Shown here: positions 10,400 through 20,219 of the stretch, piece by piece | Position numbering within the stretch: the stretch's first letter is position 1 | How the letters are laid out: every line of letters begins with the position of its first letter | DNA from: Larix sibirica | Lineage: Eukaryota; Streptophyta; Pinopsida; Pinales; Pinaceae | Direction of reading: 5' to 3' | Assembly (NCBI GenBank): GCA_004151065.3 | Contig: NWUY0300036314.1 | Span: 6,365 to 34,420 of the forward strand | DNA: 28,056 bases | The notes under the pieces: generated by a model | What the model saw: only the letters and a program-made list of their open reading frames with translations | The model's database searches: none | Told to the model about the DNA's origin: nothing | Translations under genes and position numbers: made by a program

Positions 10400-11000
10400 G
10401 GTTCACTCAGTGAACTTGTTACATAGCACGATCGTTCGCANTCAATTCCTTCCAAGCATGGGAAAAATATTCGTCGACTTCATAGTCAGCCTTTATCAAC
10501 TCTATCCCTATCGATCTTACAGTAGTCATCCTCAATAATGCGACTCTTCGACTTAATGCATCAGCTACCCTATTAGTATTCCCCAACTTATGTTTCAATA
10601 TAAAGGTATAAATTTGCAAGAACTTGACCCATTTCATATGCGCCTTTGATTCAAATTTGTTTGAATGTTCAGGTGTCTTAGAGCTTGATGGTCAGTAAAC
10701 AATACAAATTCCTTGGGTAACAGGTAGTGTCTTCACTTCTTCAATGCCTAAACAATGGCATAGAACTCTTGGTCATAGACCAAATACTTATGCTTGGCGT
10801 CATCCATTTTCTCACTGAAAAATGCAATTGGTCAGCCCTCTTGGCTCAACACTGCTCTAGTTGCTAACCCACTCATGTCGCAGTTAACTTGGAATACCTT
10901 GTCAAAGTCTAGGAGAGATAAGATTGGAATCTCTGTTACTTTCTGCTTCAACTTCTCAAATTCTCATCAGGCAGTCTCCGTCCACTTAAACTCACTATTT
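10400..11000 (-). pseudogene. pol: RNase H of element B
   Basis: Would degrade the RNA strand of the RNA-DNA hybrid. It shows FQVNCDMSGLATRAVLSQEG (first acidic residue), IAFFSEKMDDAKHKYLVYDQ followed by EFYAIV (Glu), FTDHQALRHL (Asp) and, in the frame at 10637-10419, KHKLGNTNRVADALSRR, the standard end of the Ty3/gypsy RNase H. Stops follow EFYAIV and ALKK. One ambiguous base lies at 10441. Confidence 0.85.
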
Positions 11001-11159
11001 TTCATGCACGTCGTCAATGGTGCACATATTCTACTAAAATATTTCATGAAATCCGATAGAAACTGGCAATTCCATGGAAACATCTTACCTCGATGGCATT
11101 CATCAACTCCGGACACTCTAAGATAACCCTTACCTTCTCTAGATCCATCTTCATCCCTT

Positions 11160-11730
11160 ATCTATAAATCACAAATCCAAGGTACACCAGCTCCTTCTGC
11201 ATGAAGGAACACTTTTGAAAATTTACCAACAACTTCTCTTGACATATCTTATGTAGAACTTGTCGAAGATGCGACAAGTGCTCTTATCTTGTCTTGCTGA
11301 AAATTAATATGTCTTCGAGATACACCACAACAAACCCTCCCAAAAATGGTTCCTATACTTAGTTCATCAATCTCATGAATGTGATTGGTGCATTAGTCAG
11401 CAAAAACGACATAATCATCCATTCATATATCCCTTCCTATATCTTGAAGGTTGTCTTCCATTCATCACTATCCATAATCTTGATTCTAGTGGTATCCACT
11501 CTTCATGTTGATCTTGGTGAAGTATGTCACTCCACTCAAGTAGCTGATCAAGTCCTCCATTCTTGGAAATGGAATTCGGTACTTGATAGTAATCCTGTTG
11601 ATGGCCCTCAAATTGATGCAGATCCTCCATTCCCCTCCTTTATTGGGTGCTAGTATAGCTGGTATTGCACACGTGCTCAGGCTCTCTCTGATTGGCCCTC
11701 TATCCAACAGCTCTTGGACCTATTGATTCA
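11160..11730 (-). pseudogene. pol: Reverse transcriptase of element B with altered active site
   Basis: Would copy element RNA into DNA. SLSTCAIPAILAPNKGGEWR and INRITIKYRIPFPRMEDL (11707-11600) are the fingers; then YFTKINMKSGYH is motif A, in which the catalytic Asp is Asn (codon at 11507-11509). A frameshift follows. Further on come NAPITFMRLMN and FVVVYLEDILIFSK. This is motif C, in which the usual pair Asp-Asp reads Glu-Asp (11311-11322). Two of the three catalytic carboxylates are therefore altered, in addition to stops. The family is unmistakable. Confidence 0.9.
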
Positions 11731-12066
11731 ACTCGGCATTCTCCGTCAGTGTCGTTTTATGCGATGCCTTGTTTAGCAGACTCAACCTTGAAATTAAGTC
11801 GATCGAATGGGATATACTCCTTGTCGGAGGAAACCCATTCGGCATCTAGTCGGTCATTATTCCCTTGAACTCTGACAACACCTCTCCAAATTTTGTCAGG
11901 ATTTCTTCTGTTGGTCTGATGACATTCAAACCCTTGGGAATGGTGGTGAAGCAGTATTGTTTCTTCTTTTCCTCCTTTAGGAACTCCTTAGTTGAACACA
12001 TCAGTATTCTCTTCTCCCAATAGCCATTCTCTTTTCCCTAACTATTATGCTCCTCGGCCAGGGGAA

Positions 12067-12447
12067 TCAGTTGGAATATTTTTCCATCCTTCTCGACTGT
12101 AACCATGTTCTTGTGACCCTCGTATACCATGTTCTGGTCATATTACCATGGTCGTCCTGACACAAATGGCATGCATCTTTCAGAATCACGTCACAAAACA
12201 CGTTGTCCTGTAACCCACCAATTTTGAGATTAATCAGGCACTGTCGTGTCACTGTGACATGGTCACCCCCTTGTAACCACAACACTCTATAAGCAATTGG
12301 GTGTGGTCGACACTTCAAACCCAACTTGTCAATCACTTCCATTGAGAGCAGATTCTCTGTACTGCCCCCACTGAAAATGGTCATACAACATCTGTCCCGA
12401 ATCTTCACCTTCGTACGAAAAATGGACTTCCTCTGCGTTGGCTCCAT
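12067..12447 (-). pseudogene. pro: Aspartic protease of element B
   Basis: Would cut the Gag-Pol polyprotein. The frame is open over 126 codons from the Met at 12447: CCMTIFSGGSTENLLSMEVI is the active-site loop, followed by DKLGLKCRPHPIAYRVLWLQ and VTVTRQCLINLKIG, the usual chromovirus protease layout. In the loop the catalytic Asp (normally D-G-G or D-S-G) is Ser at 12370-12372, so the enzyme would be inactive even if expressed. Confidence 0.85.
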
Positions 12448-12599
12448 CTCCTCCTATTGCACTGATTGCAACGATGTTCCCTGGGTGGTCAATTTTTGAC
12501 CTCCCTACGACATGGATTCATCTAAACTTCCCTTCACATTCAGGCCAATATTTTCATCCATACCCCGACTTCTAGCCTTTGGTCGACTTATGGCATGTA

Positions 12600-13328
12600 G
12601 ATTTTATGGGCACTCATACGCCTTGTATCTCGGTTCTTGACACTTGTAGCAGACGATTTTGGGTTGGTCTACATGTCTTCCTCCGAAATTTTCTCTTCGA
12701 CTGTGGGAACCTCGACCTCTAGGGTTATCTCCTCTCCATTGGTATTCAGGTATGTTGTCTATGGTCATGCTTTCTTCTCATCGCTCATCACAACTTCCTT
12801 CCTTCCTCGCCCCACTAGTTTGTCCTCTGGTGGCACCAAACTTCTAGCTTCGAGCAGTTGAATATCCCTTGCTCGTCAAATTCTTCTGTGACAGTTTCTC
12901 TTATGCCTTCAAAGCTAGCTGATAGGCTTCTCTGACTATCCTGAACCTTGAAAGACTCAACTCACCCTATATAGTGTACTTCAGGCTGTTAACATACCTT
13001 GTGACTGCCTCCTCTCCTTCCTCGGTCTGCCCTGAATGAATAGACATTCGATAGAATTATTGTGTGAATTTCTTCATAGTCATCTCCTTTTGTCTCAGGT
13101 TCTGTAGTTTCCTGAATAGAGAAATCATGTAGTTGGTGGGAAGGAACTTATCCTTCAGCTTGGCGACCATTATGTCCCAAGTCTTCACTTTGTATTTTCC
13201 TTTCTTCATTCTGTCAGCCTGCACATTGTCCCACCACAATGAGGCATGACCCTTCAGCTCAATATGACTCCTGCGCCTCCATGCATTTTTCATCGTCTGC
13301 CATGGGCATTTATGCCTCTTTGAGCCAT
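12600..13328 (-). pseudogene. gag: gag of element B with missing N-terminal part and altered zinc knuckle
   Basis: Structural protein of the particle. A candidate ATG is at 13326-13328 (MAQRGINAHGRR, stop). The open part at 13293-13057 contains ELKGHASLWWDNVQADRMKK, KTWDIMVAKLKDKFLPTNY and LFRKLQNLRQKEMTMKKFTQ, the Retrotrans_gag core. About 100 residues normally found before this core are absent, so the N-terminus seems deleted. A zinc knuckle at 12610-12651 reads CYKCQEPRYKAYEC: the C-x2-C-x4-H-x4-C spacing is kept but the His is Tyr, one C-to-T change. Stops separate core and knuckle. Confidence 0.88.
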
Positions 13329-13467
13329 TTTACTTATCCAACTGATCGAACTCGCACCGCCTAATCACAACCAGGTTTTTTTGTCTCCTACAACTCTACC
13401 CAACCATGCCTGAAGTTGCTTCCCTCATACAATTGCAACTGGACTCACCACACAAGATTAACTTCCT

Positions 13468-13479
13468 GCTCTGATACCA
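13468..13479 (-). promoter_or_regulatory. Primer-binding site (initiator tRNA-Met) of element B
   Basis: TGGTATCAGAGC on the minus strand, exactly the complement of the initiator tRNA-Met 3' end, two bases inside the 5' LTR. It primes minus-strand DNA synthesis and fixes the element's direction. Confidence 0.93.
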
Positions 13480-13481
13480 AC

Positions 13482-14222
13482 TGATGCAGGCACAACCTAG
13501 GTCGGCTGCGTATTAGGTTACACAACGGAAAACAACCACACACACAAGGGTTGCCAAAAATTATGGTTTTCAATTAAATGATTCAATCTATTTACAAAGG
13601 TGAATACAATACGAGTCTAATCTCAGATAAGTCAGAATGAAAATCAACTTTTACAACACTCAGTCACACACGTGCATGAAGGAACTCTTCATCCTCAAGC
13701 ACTCCTTAGAGTCCTTCTCTAAAATCTCCAAGAGTCTCTCCCCCCTAAAAGGTCCCTCTCTAAGAGCATAAACTGATATTTATACGTGTCCCCGAACTCA
13801 ATCCACTCAGCTTGTCCTCTAGAAGCTTCACTTGCTTCTAAGCATGGTCATACTACATTAAATACTTCATGTGTCCCTCTTCAACAGATCGCTCCACCTA
13901 GCCTTCTGCAACAACCTCCATAACTACTTCTGCAACTGTTCCAACTATTCCAACGGCTCGACTCATCGGGACTCCAACTATCTCAGTTGACAGTCATACT
14001 CGTCGTTGTCGGTCCATGACTTCACCTTCAGTTGGTCAATATCACCTTCGACCGATTCATCTGTCTCTTGTCACCTATCATCGACCACACTTGGTCGGAA
14101 TCCTCACGACTTCATCTCCTCCTATCGATTGTCGCCCTGTTCCTGGAAGTCATCAACTATCCTTTGGGTGTTCAAGTCATCTATCTATGAATTCTAGTTT
14201 TGGCCTTGATGCCCCTACATCA
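13482..14222 (-). repeat. 5' LTR of element B
   Basis: 741 bp. The outer tip CCTACATCA (14214-14222) is the exact inverse of TGATGTAGG at 8254; the inner tip is TGATGCAGG. It holds the promoter and aligns end to end with 8254-8995. Confidence 0.95.
13777..13784 (-). promoter_or_regulatory. TATA box in 5' LTR of element B
   Basis: TATAAATA on the minus strand in the same context as at 8549-8556. As this is the 5' LTR it would have driven full-length element RNA. Confidence 0.6.
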
Positions 14223-14227
14223 CTCCA
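14223..14227. repeat. Target-site duplication CTCCA, right copy
   Basis: CTCCA next to the LTR end at 14222, identical to 8249-8253. Confidence 0.92.
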
Positions 14228-14540
14228 CAACCCCCCCCCTGCCTTTAGAACCCTCCATAGACTCTTTGTTGCTAATGCCAATCTGAAATTGAAAATATTT
14301 TGTAACCCCCAGCCTCCATGAAGCTTAGGTTGAGCCAACCTTTCCCACTTCACTAAATGAACCCCTTATTTGAGCTTGTTGCATTCCCATAAAAACATGA
14401 AGCATTTATGCCTTAATTTTTCCAATATGTTTTTCTGGATACAAGCTAGAGATAACCAATAAACTAGTATACTCTCCAAAATAGATTTAATCAAAATCAA
14501 CCTACCTCCTAAAAAAAGCCACCTAGAACACCAATTACCT
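14223..14540 (-). mobile_element. LINE, upstream piece (C-terminal part of reverse transcriptase)
   Basis: The minus-strand translation gives LGGRLILIKSILESILVYWL, QKNILEKLRHKCFMFLWEC, then after one stop GVHLVKWERLAQPKLHGGWG and LQNIFNFRLALATKSLWRVL. These are standard plant LINE segments just after the RT active site. It reads in one frame to the target site and continues at 8253 (WSMLLKDNYVRE). To the right of about 14540 no LINE sequence is seen and AT-rich DNA starts, which fits 5' truncation of the LINE on insertion. A G-run (C-run on plus, near 14230) lies at the junction. Confidence 0.85.
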
Positions 14541-15529
14541 TCTCTTATCTACCTTATATTTCATATATTTTTAACATTTTATTTTTTTTAAATAAAAATT
14601 AATTCATTTTAAAATACTTTTTATTATTAATAATAAACACTCTCTCTCTATATATAACCTTATTTTTTGAGAAATTATGTATTGAGTTAGACTTAACAAT
14701 TATGATGACTCCATTATTTTACAAAACAAGAAAATTTGAATTTTGATAGAGAATATTATCACCCCTATTTTTGTGTCGAAGAGGCGCATTCTATAGCCCN
14801 AAAATGTTTCAAGTACTAGGTAGGTTACAACTAAAAAATCCCTTACTTCCGTTGCATAGATAAGAAAATAAATTCTCCTTCAACCATGGCTAAAATCTAG
14901 TTGTCCCCATGATGTTGGTTAGGTCCTCCATCATACCCTCTTCATCAACTAGCTAGATTTTTCTTGATCCTAAATTGACTTCTCTAGATTGAGCTCAACC
15001 TTCTCCAATATTAGAATCCCCTCTCTTGCATGAATATCATTTATGCCATCTTCACCTAGAAGAATAATTGTGCCAATAACACACCCCCCTATCACCCCAT
15101 TTAGGAGTTCTTGTTATTCCCTATGGCGGTGGAAATAAACAAGCTCGATTCAACTCAAAATTATTGTCCAATTATTTTAATAAGAGGTGTCACATGATCA
15201 AGTTCTATTCAAATTGCTTAATTTCCATATATACCAAGGATTAAGAAAATCATTAAACTTGCATAATTTTGGTTTTTGCATCTTACTTGTATAACAAATT
15301 CATTATATATCTATCTATCTATATACTTGGAAATTCTCTCATAAGGTCCCAATAATATTGACCCTGGTCAACCATGAATATATTAATCACATTTAAGTTG
15401 TTGATACAATGTTGAGTTTAGTACAAAGCATTTATACATCCAAAATTCAATTCCAATGTGATACAAAATTTTTCCTCATCTCATTTTTCTCAATGTCCCA
15501 AGGAGTTACAAACTATGATAATTCCACTC
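14541..15529. other. AT-rich intergenic stretch, no gene seen
   Basis: No coding remnant or LTR structure recognised. It contains a short TATC microsatellite (about 15304-15325) and one ambiguous base at 14800. Small plus-strand open frames here have no recognisable features. Confidence 0.5.
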
Positions 15530-16265
15530 TAATATTTTTAGAATGCAATAATGTCCTTTGGAATAAAAAAAAATTATTCCTCTTTCTATCTTATCAAATT
15601 TCAATTCCCTATAAATGCACAAGAACAAGATCCAACTTCGTCTCATTGGAGTTAACAATGGAAAAGCTTTGTCAATGTGACCATTAATTCCTTGTCATCA
15701 TTAATCATCAAGATGTGCCTAACATATATAGAAATCATTTTAACATGTGCCCATCACTTAACTTGAAGTAGATGTATCGTTATGTAAAGATCTTTTAAAA
15801 TTCTTTTTTGTGCATAAAATGCTCATATTTTTTTTTATACCATGTTGGTAGATTTTCTTTAATCCATTTGAATCTTATAGTTTAAAAATGTCTTTAGTCT
15901 TCCAAACAACCTTAAACTATTTAGGATGTTTTATGCACATTTCTTCTTCCATTTATCCATGTAGAAACACAATTTTTTTAATCCATTTTCTCAACTTCCA
16001 CATGATAATGCCAATGCCAATAATACTTATCAGACCAATCTATTTTTTGCAACAAGGGAAAATGTTTCCTCATTATTTACTCCATCAACTTGACTGTGGC
16101 CTTTAGTTACAAACCACTCATACTTTTTGACAGTGGCATGGAATATCATTCTTTTCAAAGATACATTTACATCCAACGACCTTCCATCCCATAGGAACTT
16201 TCTCCGCATGTTAAGTATGACTCAATCTCAATAAACAACTTGATATCCTCCTCTAAGGTACCCAC
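15530..16265 (-). pseudogene. Highly degenerate Ty1/copia reverse transcriptase
   Basis: The minus-strand frames give, in the order of a copia RT: KVPMGWKVVGCKCIFE (about 16150-16200), WFVTKGHSQVDGVNNEETFS and LVAK (about 16060-16130), KIVFLHG, stop, MEEEMCIKHPK (about 15925-15985), and IYVRHILMINDDKELMV (about 15680-15730). The last is motif C, usually Tyr-Val-Asp-Asp, here YVRH (15715-15726), so both catalytic Asp are gone. Frame changes and stops are dense. No LTRs, integrase or gag could be found around it. The call rests on motif order rather than any long match. Confidence 0.65.
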
Positions 16266-17035
16266 CACTTCCTAGATCCTTACTAGTTAATACATCTTGC
16301 AAAATTCTCGGATCGCATGTAAAGTTGACAATGCATAATAAAATAGTTAATCAATCAAGCAGCCATGAATATTTTCATATCATATCTCTTAGCCTCTTCG
16401 CTAATATCAACATTTTCTTCTCAATCTCCATTGAGTTTGTCAACATCGACAACTTAATGAGGTGATTAACGTGTTTCTTGATCCACCCATACCTTATATT
16501 TGAAAAATGTGCAATCACATACAAGCTATGTCACATGGTTCACCATATTTAAAGTTTGAGGTTTGAGTGCACGTGAATTTGAAAGCCTCATTTTAGGTTT
16601 TTTTAACTTCTATTCAACTTCGAAGATTCCAATGGTTATTCAAGGAATCAACATAGCAAGTCTCCACTAATTGCAAACGGTGGACAATGATCACTTGAGT
16701 TTGCATGAAACCTACATTAAGTGAGGTCAACATGAATTCCACTAATGAGTTACATAACTCACATGAATTCCACTAATGTATTACGAGTTATTCATAAGTC
16801 GAGCACCTACAAGGTTATGTAAGTTTTATAATTAAATTATATTAAATTTATACATATTAAGTAAACCTAATCACAATATAATATACACATTTCAAAACAT
16901 TATATTATTGTGTTCACATTTTACTTATCAAGTAGGGGGTGTGTAATTCCTTTCTAGTTGACACAATCTTTTTAAAAAAATAATAAAATATTATAAAAAT
17001 AACATGTCGGCTATTTAAAACATTTACAACGGCAT
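16266..17035. other. AT-rich stretch, possibly decayed copia flank
   Basis: If the copia remnant extends upstream it would lie here on the minus strand, but I could not recognise integrase motifs. The phrase CATGAATTCCACTAATG occurs twice near 16731-16780, a small local duplication. Otherwise nothing is seen. Confidence 0.4.
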
Positions 17036-17089
17036 ATATATAAAAACACACAAATTCAATCAATATATAAAAACACACAAATTCAATCA
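17036..17089. repeat. 27-bp tandem duplication
   Basis: Two adjacent copies of a 27-base unit (17036-17062 and 17063-17089) containing AAAAACACACAAATTCAATC. They appear identical, so the duplication is younger than the surrounding decay. Confidence 0.85.
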
Positions 17090-17167
17090 ATTAAATGCTT
17101 TCTCAACATTTACACTCTAAAAAGAAGTTTGCACTTCGAGAGATTCAATCCCTCTCAACACTTGGTA

Positions 17168-17416
17168 AACCAAAATAATTTAAAATTTATTATAATATTA
17201 TGAATCATGTCAACGAATGATAATAATAATTGTTATTATAGTTGTATATCTCTCTTGTATATAGTGTGACCAAAGGAATTTAAAATTGTCATAATGTTAT
17301 GAGTCATGTGAGCAACTAACGATTTATTTATATAATGTTTGATTCTCTTTTAAAATAATTATAATGTTATGTCGTCATGTGAGCAACTAAGACTCTCTAT
17401 ATATATAGCGTGACCT
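17168..17416. repeat. Three imperfect tandem units of about 70-100 bp
   Basis: Units start near 17168, 17269 and 17350. Each has AATTTAAAAT- or TTAAAATAAT-like text, then ATAATGTTATG (or variant) and CATGTGAGCAACTAA (or variant). The first and third end in TATATAGTGTGACC or TATATAGCGTGACC. The units differ in length and by several substitutions. Confidence 0.6.
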
Positions 17417-19250
17417 TAGTTGAAGTCAATGCTCGTTCATTTTGTTAAATATTTCTCATGCTATATACTATACTCCTAAGACCATGTGATAGATTGTCTT
17501 AACCATATAGTTTTATCGCTTTAGTTTCTTTGATATTTTGGAGATTGTTTTATGGCACTAATTTCTCCGCGATATTTTGGAGCTTGTTTGATGGATTGGT
17601 AACGTGGTGTTGTAAAATTTTTATTAAGATTTTTATTTTTTAATATATTTTTATATTGGGTGACATGTGTGGTTTTTTTTTTTAAGCGTGGAGGTGCGGG
17701 GTTGTTTTCAATTATGCTCGAGGCTAGGCATATCTATAAATAATCAAGTTGAAACGCTATCGCCATATAAGGTTTATTTCTCCTTCAGGTAATGTGGATT
17801 AATAATTTTATTGTAATCGAGGACTTTAGTATTATAATATAACAAATGCAAAATTCATCAATTTCACAAAACTCTAATTTTTTTAGATGATTCTATCAAA
17901 TTTTTATAAGTGCTATGTTTCCAAAATAGCTAAGTGAGTGATACAACAAATAAAGGAATCTTGTTAAATTGTGGAATGTTGTCGAAAAGTGGTCACCTGT
18001 ATGGTTTAAATCCCTTGAAGTAAAGCTCTCAAACTTGGAAGTAGTATGCATTTCAAGATATTAGATAAGTGGTAGTGGGTTTTAAAGCCAACGTGATGGG
18101 AATTAATTCAAGCTTCCCCATCATACCTCCTTGTTCTTACACTAAGCGAGGTAGTGAAATGGTTCTTAAGTTTGAGAGGATGTCAAAATTCAATGTAAGT
18201 GGGATATTTTCAATGACTTCTTGTGGTCTATGTTGGAGTTTTCTCTTGACCAACTTAATATGTTCTCTAAATATCATTTATCCATTTAATTGTGGCACGA
18301 CACTTTAGGTTTTGTGACTCCTCCAAGTGTGTCCTCAATGTAAGAACCATGCAAGAACAAGCTTCTTTTCGAATTTGTTTTGTTTGGATTGTGTTTCACA
18401 TTTCTTCTTAATCATATTGCTTATTTATGCTCAGTATAGATAGCCAAATGAATTACACGAGGTGCATACCATGTGAAATTGTTGACCTCCTAAAGATTTA
18501 AAAGAGAATTATTTGTCAAATTGTGGATCTTTAGGCTACATTGGACCACATTAACAACTAGATCATCCCATAGTTAAAGTCTCAAACAATCAGGGATGCA
18601 AAGTTAGCAGCAACAGTGGATAATTAGCGTAAGCGAATAGAAAAGTTGGTAGTAGCTCACAACATGCAATATTAATTGATGCATAGTCTTGCAAATAGCT
18701 ATCATTCTTTGGCCTCCCACCTAAGGGTATCTACTAGGTCTACCAAAGCGGTAGTTAAAGAAAAGGAGACAATCTAGCAAGTTCCATGAGAAAAGGCATA
18801 TGAAAACATAGCTTGGACATCAACATTTAATAGACATTAAGAAAGAATTACTCAGCAAACATGTCTTCTTCTACAAACTCGGGTTCTTTATGTAGTGCAA
18901 TGTCATTTTGTTGTTAGGCTAGTATATTAGGATTTATAGTAGTAGGTCTTAATTTATGTTGAAAGGACTACAAGAATTGCCCAACAAGCATGTAAATTTT
19001 TTTTAAATTTTGAGGGTTCTTGAATCCCAAGTTTCATACTTCTCAATTTTTTATTTGGATTAACGTGTTGTATTGTGAAACTACAACTTTATGTTAATAC
19101 AATCACAAACCATTTCAGTTGCCAAAAAATACATATTCACTTTGTGTGGATTGATGGCCTTGTTCTCATGTAAGTAGCATTTTTATATGGATATAAATAA
19201 GTGTAAATATTATATTTAGTTTTTATGAAATAAATATGTTTAGTGAGACA
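17417..19250. other. AT-rich intergenic stretch, no gene seen
   Basis: Two similar phrases around GATATTTTGGAG occur near 17531 and 17571. A 79-codon plus-strand open frame at 18069-18308 has no recognisable domain and no support. No LTR pair, RNA gene or coding remnant was recognised. Confidence 0.45.
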
Positions 19251-19255
19251 CCAAA

Positions 19256-19320
19256 TTTGTGTATGAGACCCCCTTGCTTGTGGGTTAAGGGTCCCTCCAT
19301 GCAGTGATTTGATTATTAAA
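19256..19320 (-). repeat. Fragment of the repeat found at 20055-20120
   Basis: GTATGAGACC, then a GGG-AAGGG block, CCATG and GATTTGA-TA-TAAA occur here and again at 20059-20119 in the same order, with about a quarter of bases changed. It is probably a truncated copy of the SINE-like repeat described at 19990-20215. Confidence 0.5.
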
Positions 19321-19339
19321 TGTTTTTTACTCCTTTATT

Positions 19340-19870
19340 TTTGGAAAGGACCATAACTGCAGAAGATCGCACACAGAATAGGGCAGAAGTTGTGGAAAGC
19401 TGTTAGCATCCACAATTATTTTGGGTCCAATCTCATGGCTATATAAAGAAAACAAGGCAAGGATATGAGGAGAGAGAGAGAGAGCATGATAAGAAAAGAG
19501 GCAGCAGAAGCAAGCAACAGATCGAAGGAAGAGCAGAAGATTAGCACTCTAGTTGAGTTTGAGCTTTGGGGATATGTAATTGGGTCATGGGTTTGTGGGT
19601 CCTGATAAACAGGTCATTTCGCATACTGTTGTTTCTTGAGTTGTAGAGCCATGTGGATGTATTGTATCAAAGGTCTACTACTTAATATAAATGAAGATTA
19701 TTGGGCCCCTTAAATTTATCTGTATTTGATGCATGGTGCTTTCTATTATTTGGTTTGTACATGTCGTGTAACTCTACTATGTGTATGATTAAGCATGTAT
19801 AGTAAATGTATGTTGCAATATCGTGAATGAATGGAACAAACCCCAGTTCATCCCTGTAGTTAACCCTCCT
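19340..19870 (+). other. Promoter-like segment, possible solo or fragmentary LTR
   Basis: On the plus strand: CCAATCTCATGGCTATATAAA (CAAT- and TATA-like) at about 19427-19447, a GA repeat (19469-19484) and a purine-rich leader with GCAGCAGAAGCAAGCAACAG, then TAATATAAATGAAG near 19683. This is how plant LTR promoters often look, but no second copy, terminal repeat or primer site was found. It could also be the promoter of an unrecognised gene or the edge of a decayed element. Confidence 0.35.
19440..19448 (+). promoter_or_regulatory. TATA box
   Basis: TATATAAAG, with CCAAT about 13 bases upstream and a GA-rich leader starting about 20 bases downstream. It is the strongest plus-strand promoter-like site in the window. 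Confidence 0.4.
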
Positions 19871-19989
19871 CATCATACATAGATCCAGGTTGTGCTTCAG
19901 GTGAGACCTTCTACTTCAGGAGATTGAAAATGTTAGCACACTAGACTAGAACGGTGCCCTTTCTTGGCACATGCGCAAGAACCTTGGCC

Positions 19990-20215
19990 TCCATTTTGTG
20001 CCAACAAGGGCTATAGAGGTGTGTGTATACACTACCCCCATTTGAATTTGAATTGAAAGTATGAGACCTTCTTCTTTATGGGACAAGGGATGCCTTCCAT
20101 GTGGCGATTTGACTACTAAAGTTTACAGAGGTGTGCATATCCTACCCCCCTTGGGATTTGAACCTATGACCTTTTAGAAGGAAACACATGTTCTTAACAA
20201 GGAGTTTTTAGGGGC
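19990..20215 (-). repeat. tRNA-derived SINE-like repeat, apparently dimeric
   Basis: On the minus strand GTTAAGAAC (20190-20198) is followed after 25 bases by GGTTCAAATCC (20154-20164). This is the D-arm end and Pol III B box of a tRNA at exactly tRNA spacing. Downstream comes GGGGGGTAGGATATGCACAC followed by CTCTGTA, and a related version recurs lower down as TTCAAATGGGGGTAGTGTAT with ACACACCTCTATA (about 19998-20046), giving a head-to-tail double structure. A real tRNA gene is unlikely since no acceptor stem pairs. No target duplication was identified. Confidence 0.5.
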
Positions 20216-20219
20216 AAAA

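Larger units (their letters stand above)
8254..14222 (-). mobile_element. Complete-structure Ty3/gypsy chromovirus (element B) inserted in a LINE
   Basis: A 5969-bp element read on the minus strand. It has LTRs at 13482-14222 (5') and 8254-8995 (3'), a primer site complementary to initiator tRNA-Met, gag with zinc knuckle, aspartic protease, RT, RNase H, integrase, a C-terminal chromodomain and a purine tract, flanked by CTCCA. Integrase after RNase H places it in Ty3/gypsy, and the chromodomain in the chromoviruses, which are known to target chromatin. All protein domains are recognisable but each has stops or frameshifts, and several catalytic residues are changed. The LTRs differ at about 105 of 741 aligned positions by eye, so it is old. 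Confidence 0.95.

Noticed and set aside
10441-10441. Ambiguous base here, and likewise at 14800 and 26328
   Set aside because: Single unresolved bases look like sequencing or assembly ambiguity, not biology.
12637-12861. Plus-strand Ser/Thr-rich open frames
   Set aside because: Antisense to the gag spacer and zinc-knuckle region of element B.
15304-15325. TATC repeat as a possible array
   Set aside because: Too short and simple to be more than a microsatellite; no CRISPR-like repeat-spacer structure exists in the window.
18069-18308. 79-codon plus-strand open frame
   Set aside because: No recognisable motif, no promoter or partner exon, and length expected by chance.
20154-20198. Possible tRNA gene
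   Set aside because: Only the D-arm end and T-arm fit; no acceptor stem or clean anticodon stem, so a SINE head is more likely.
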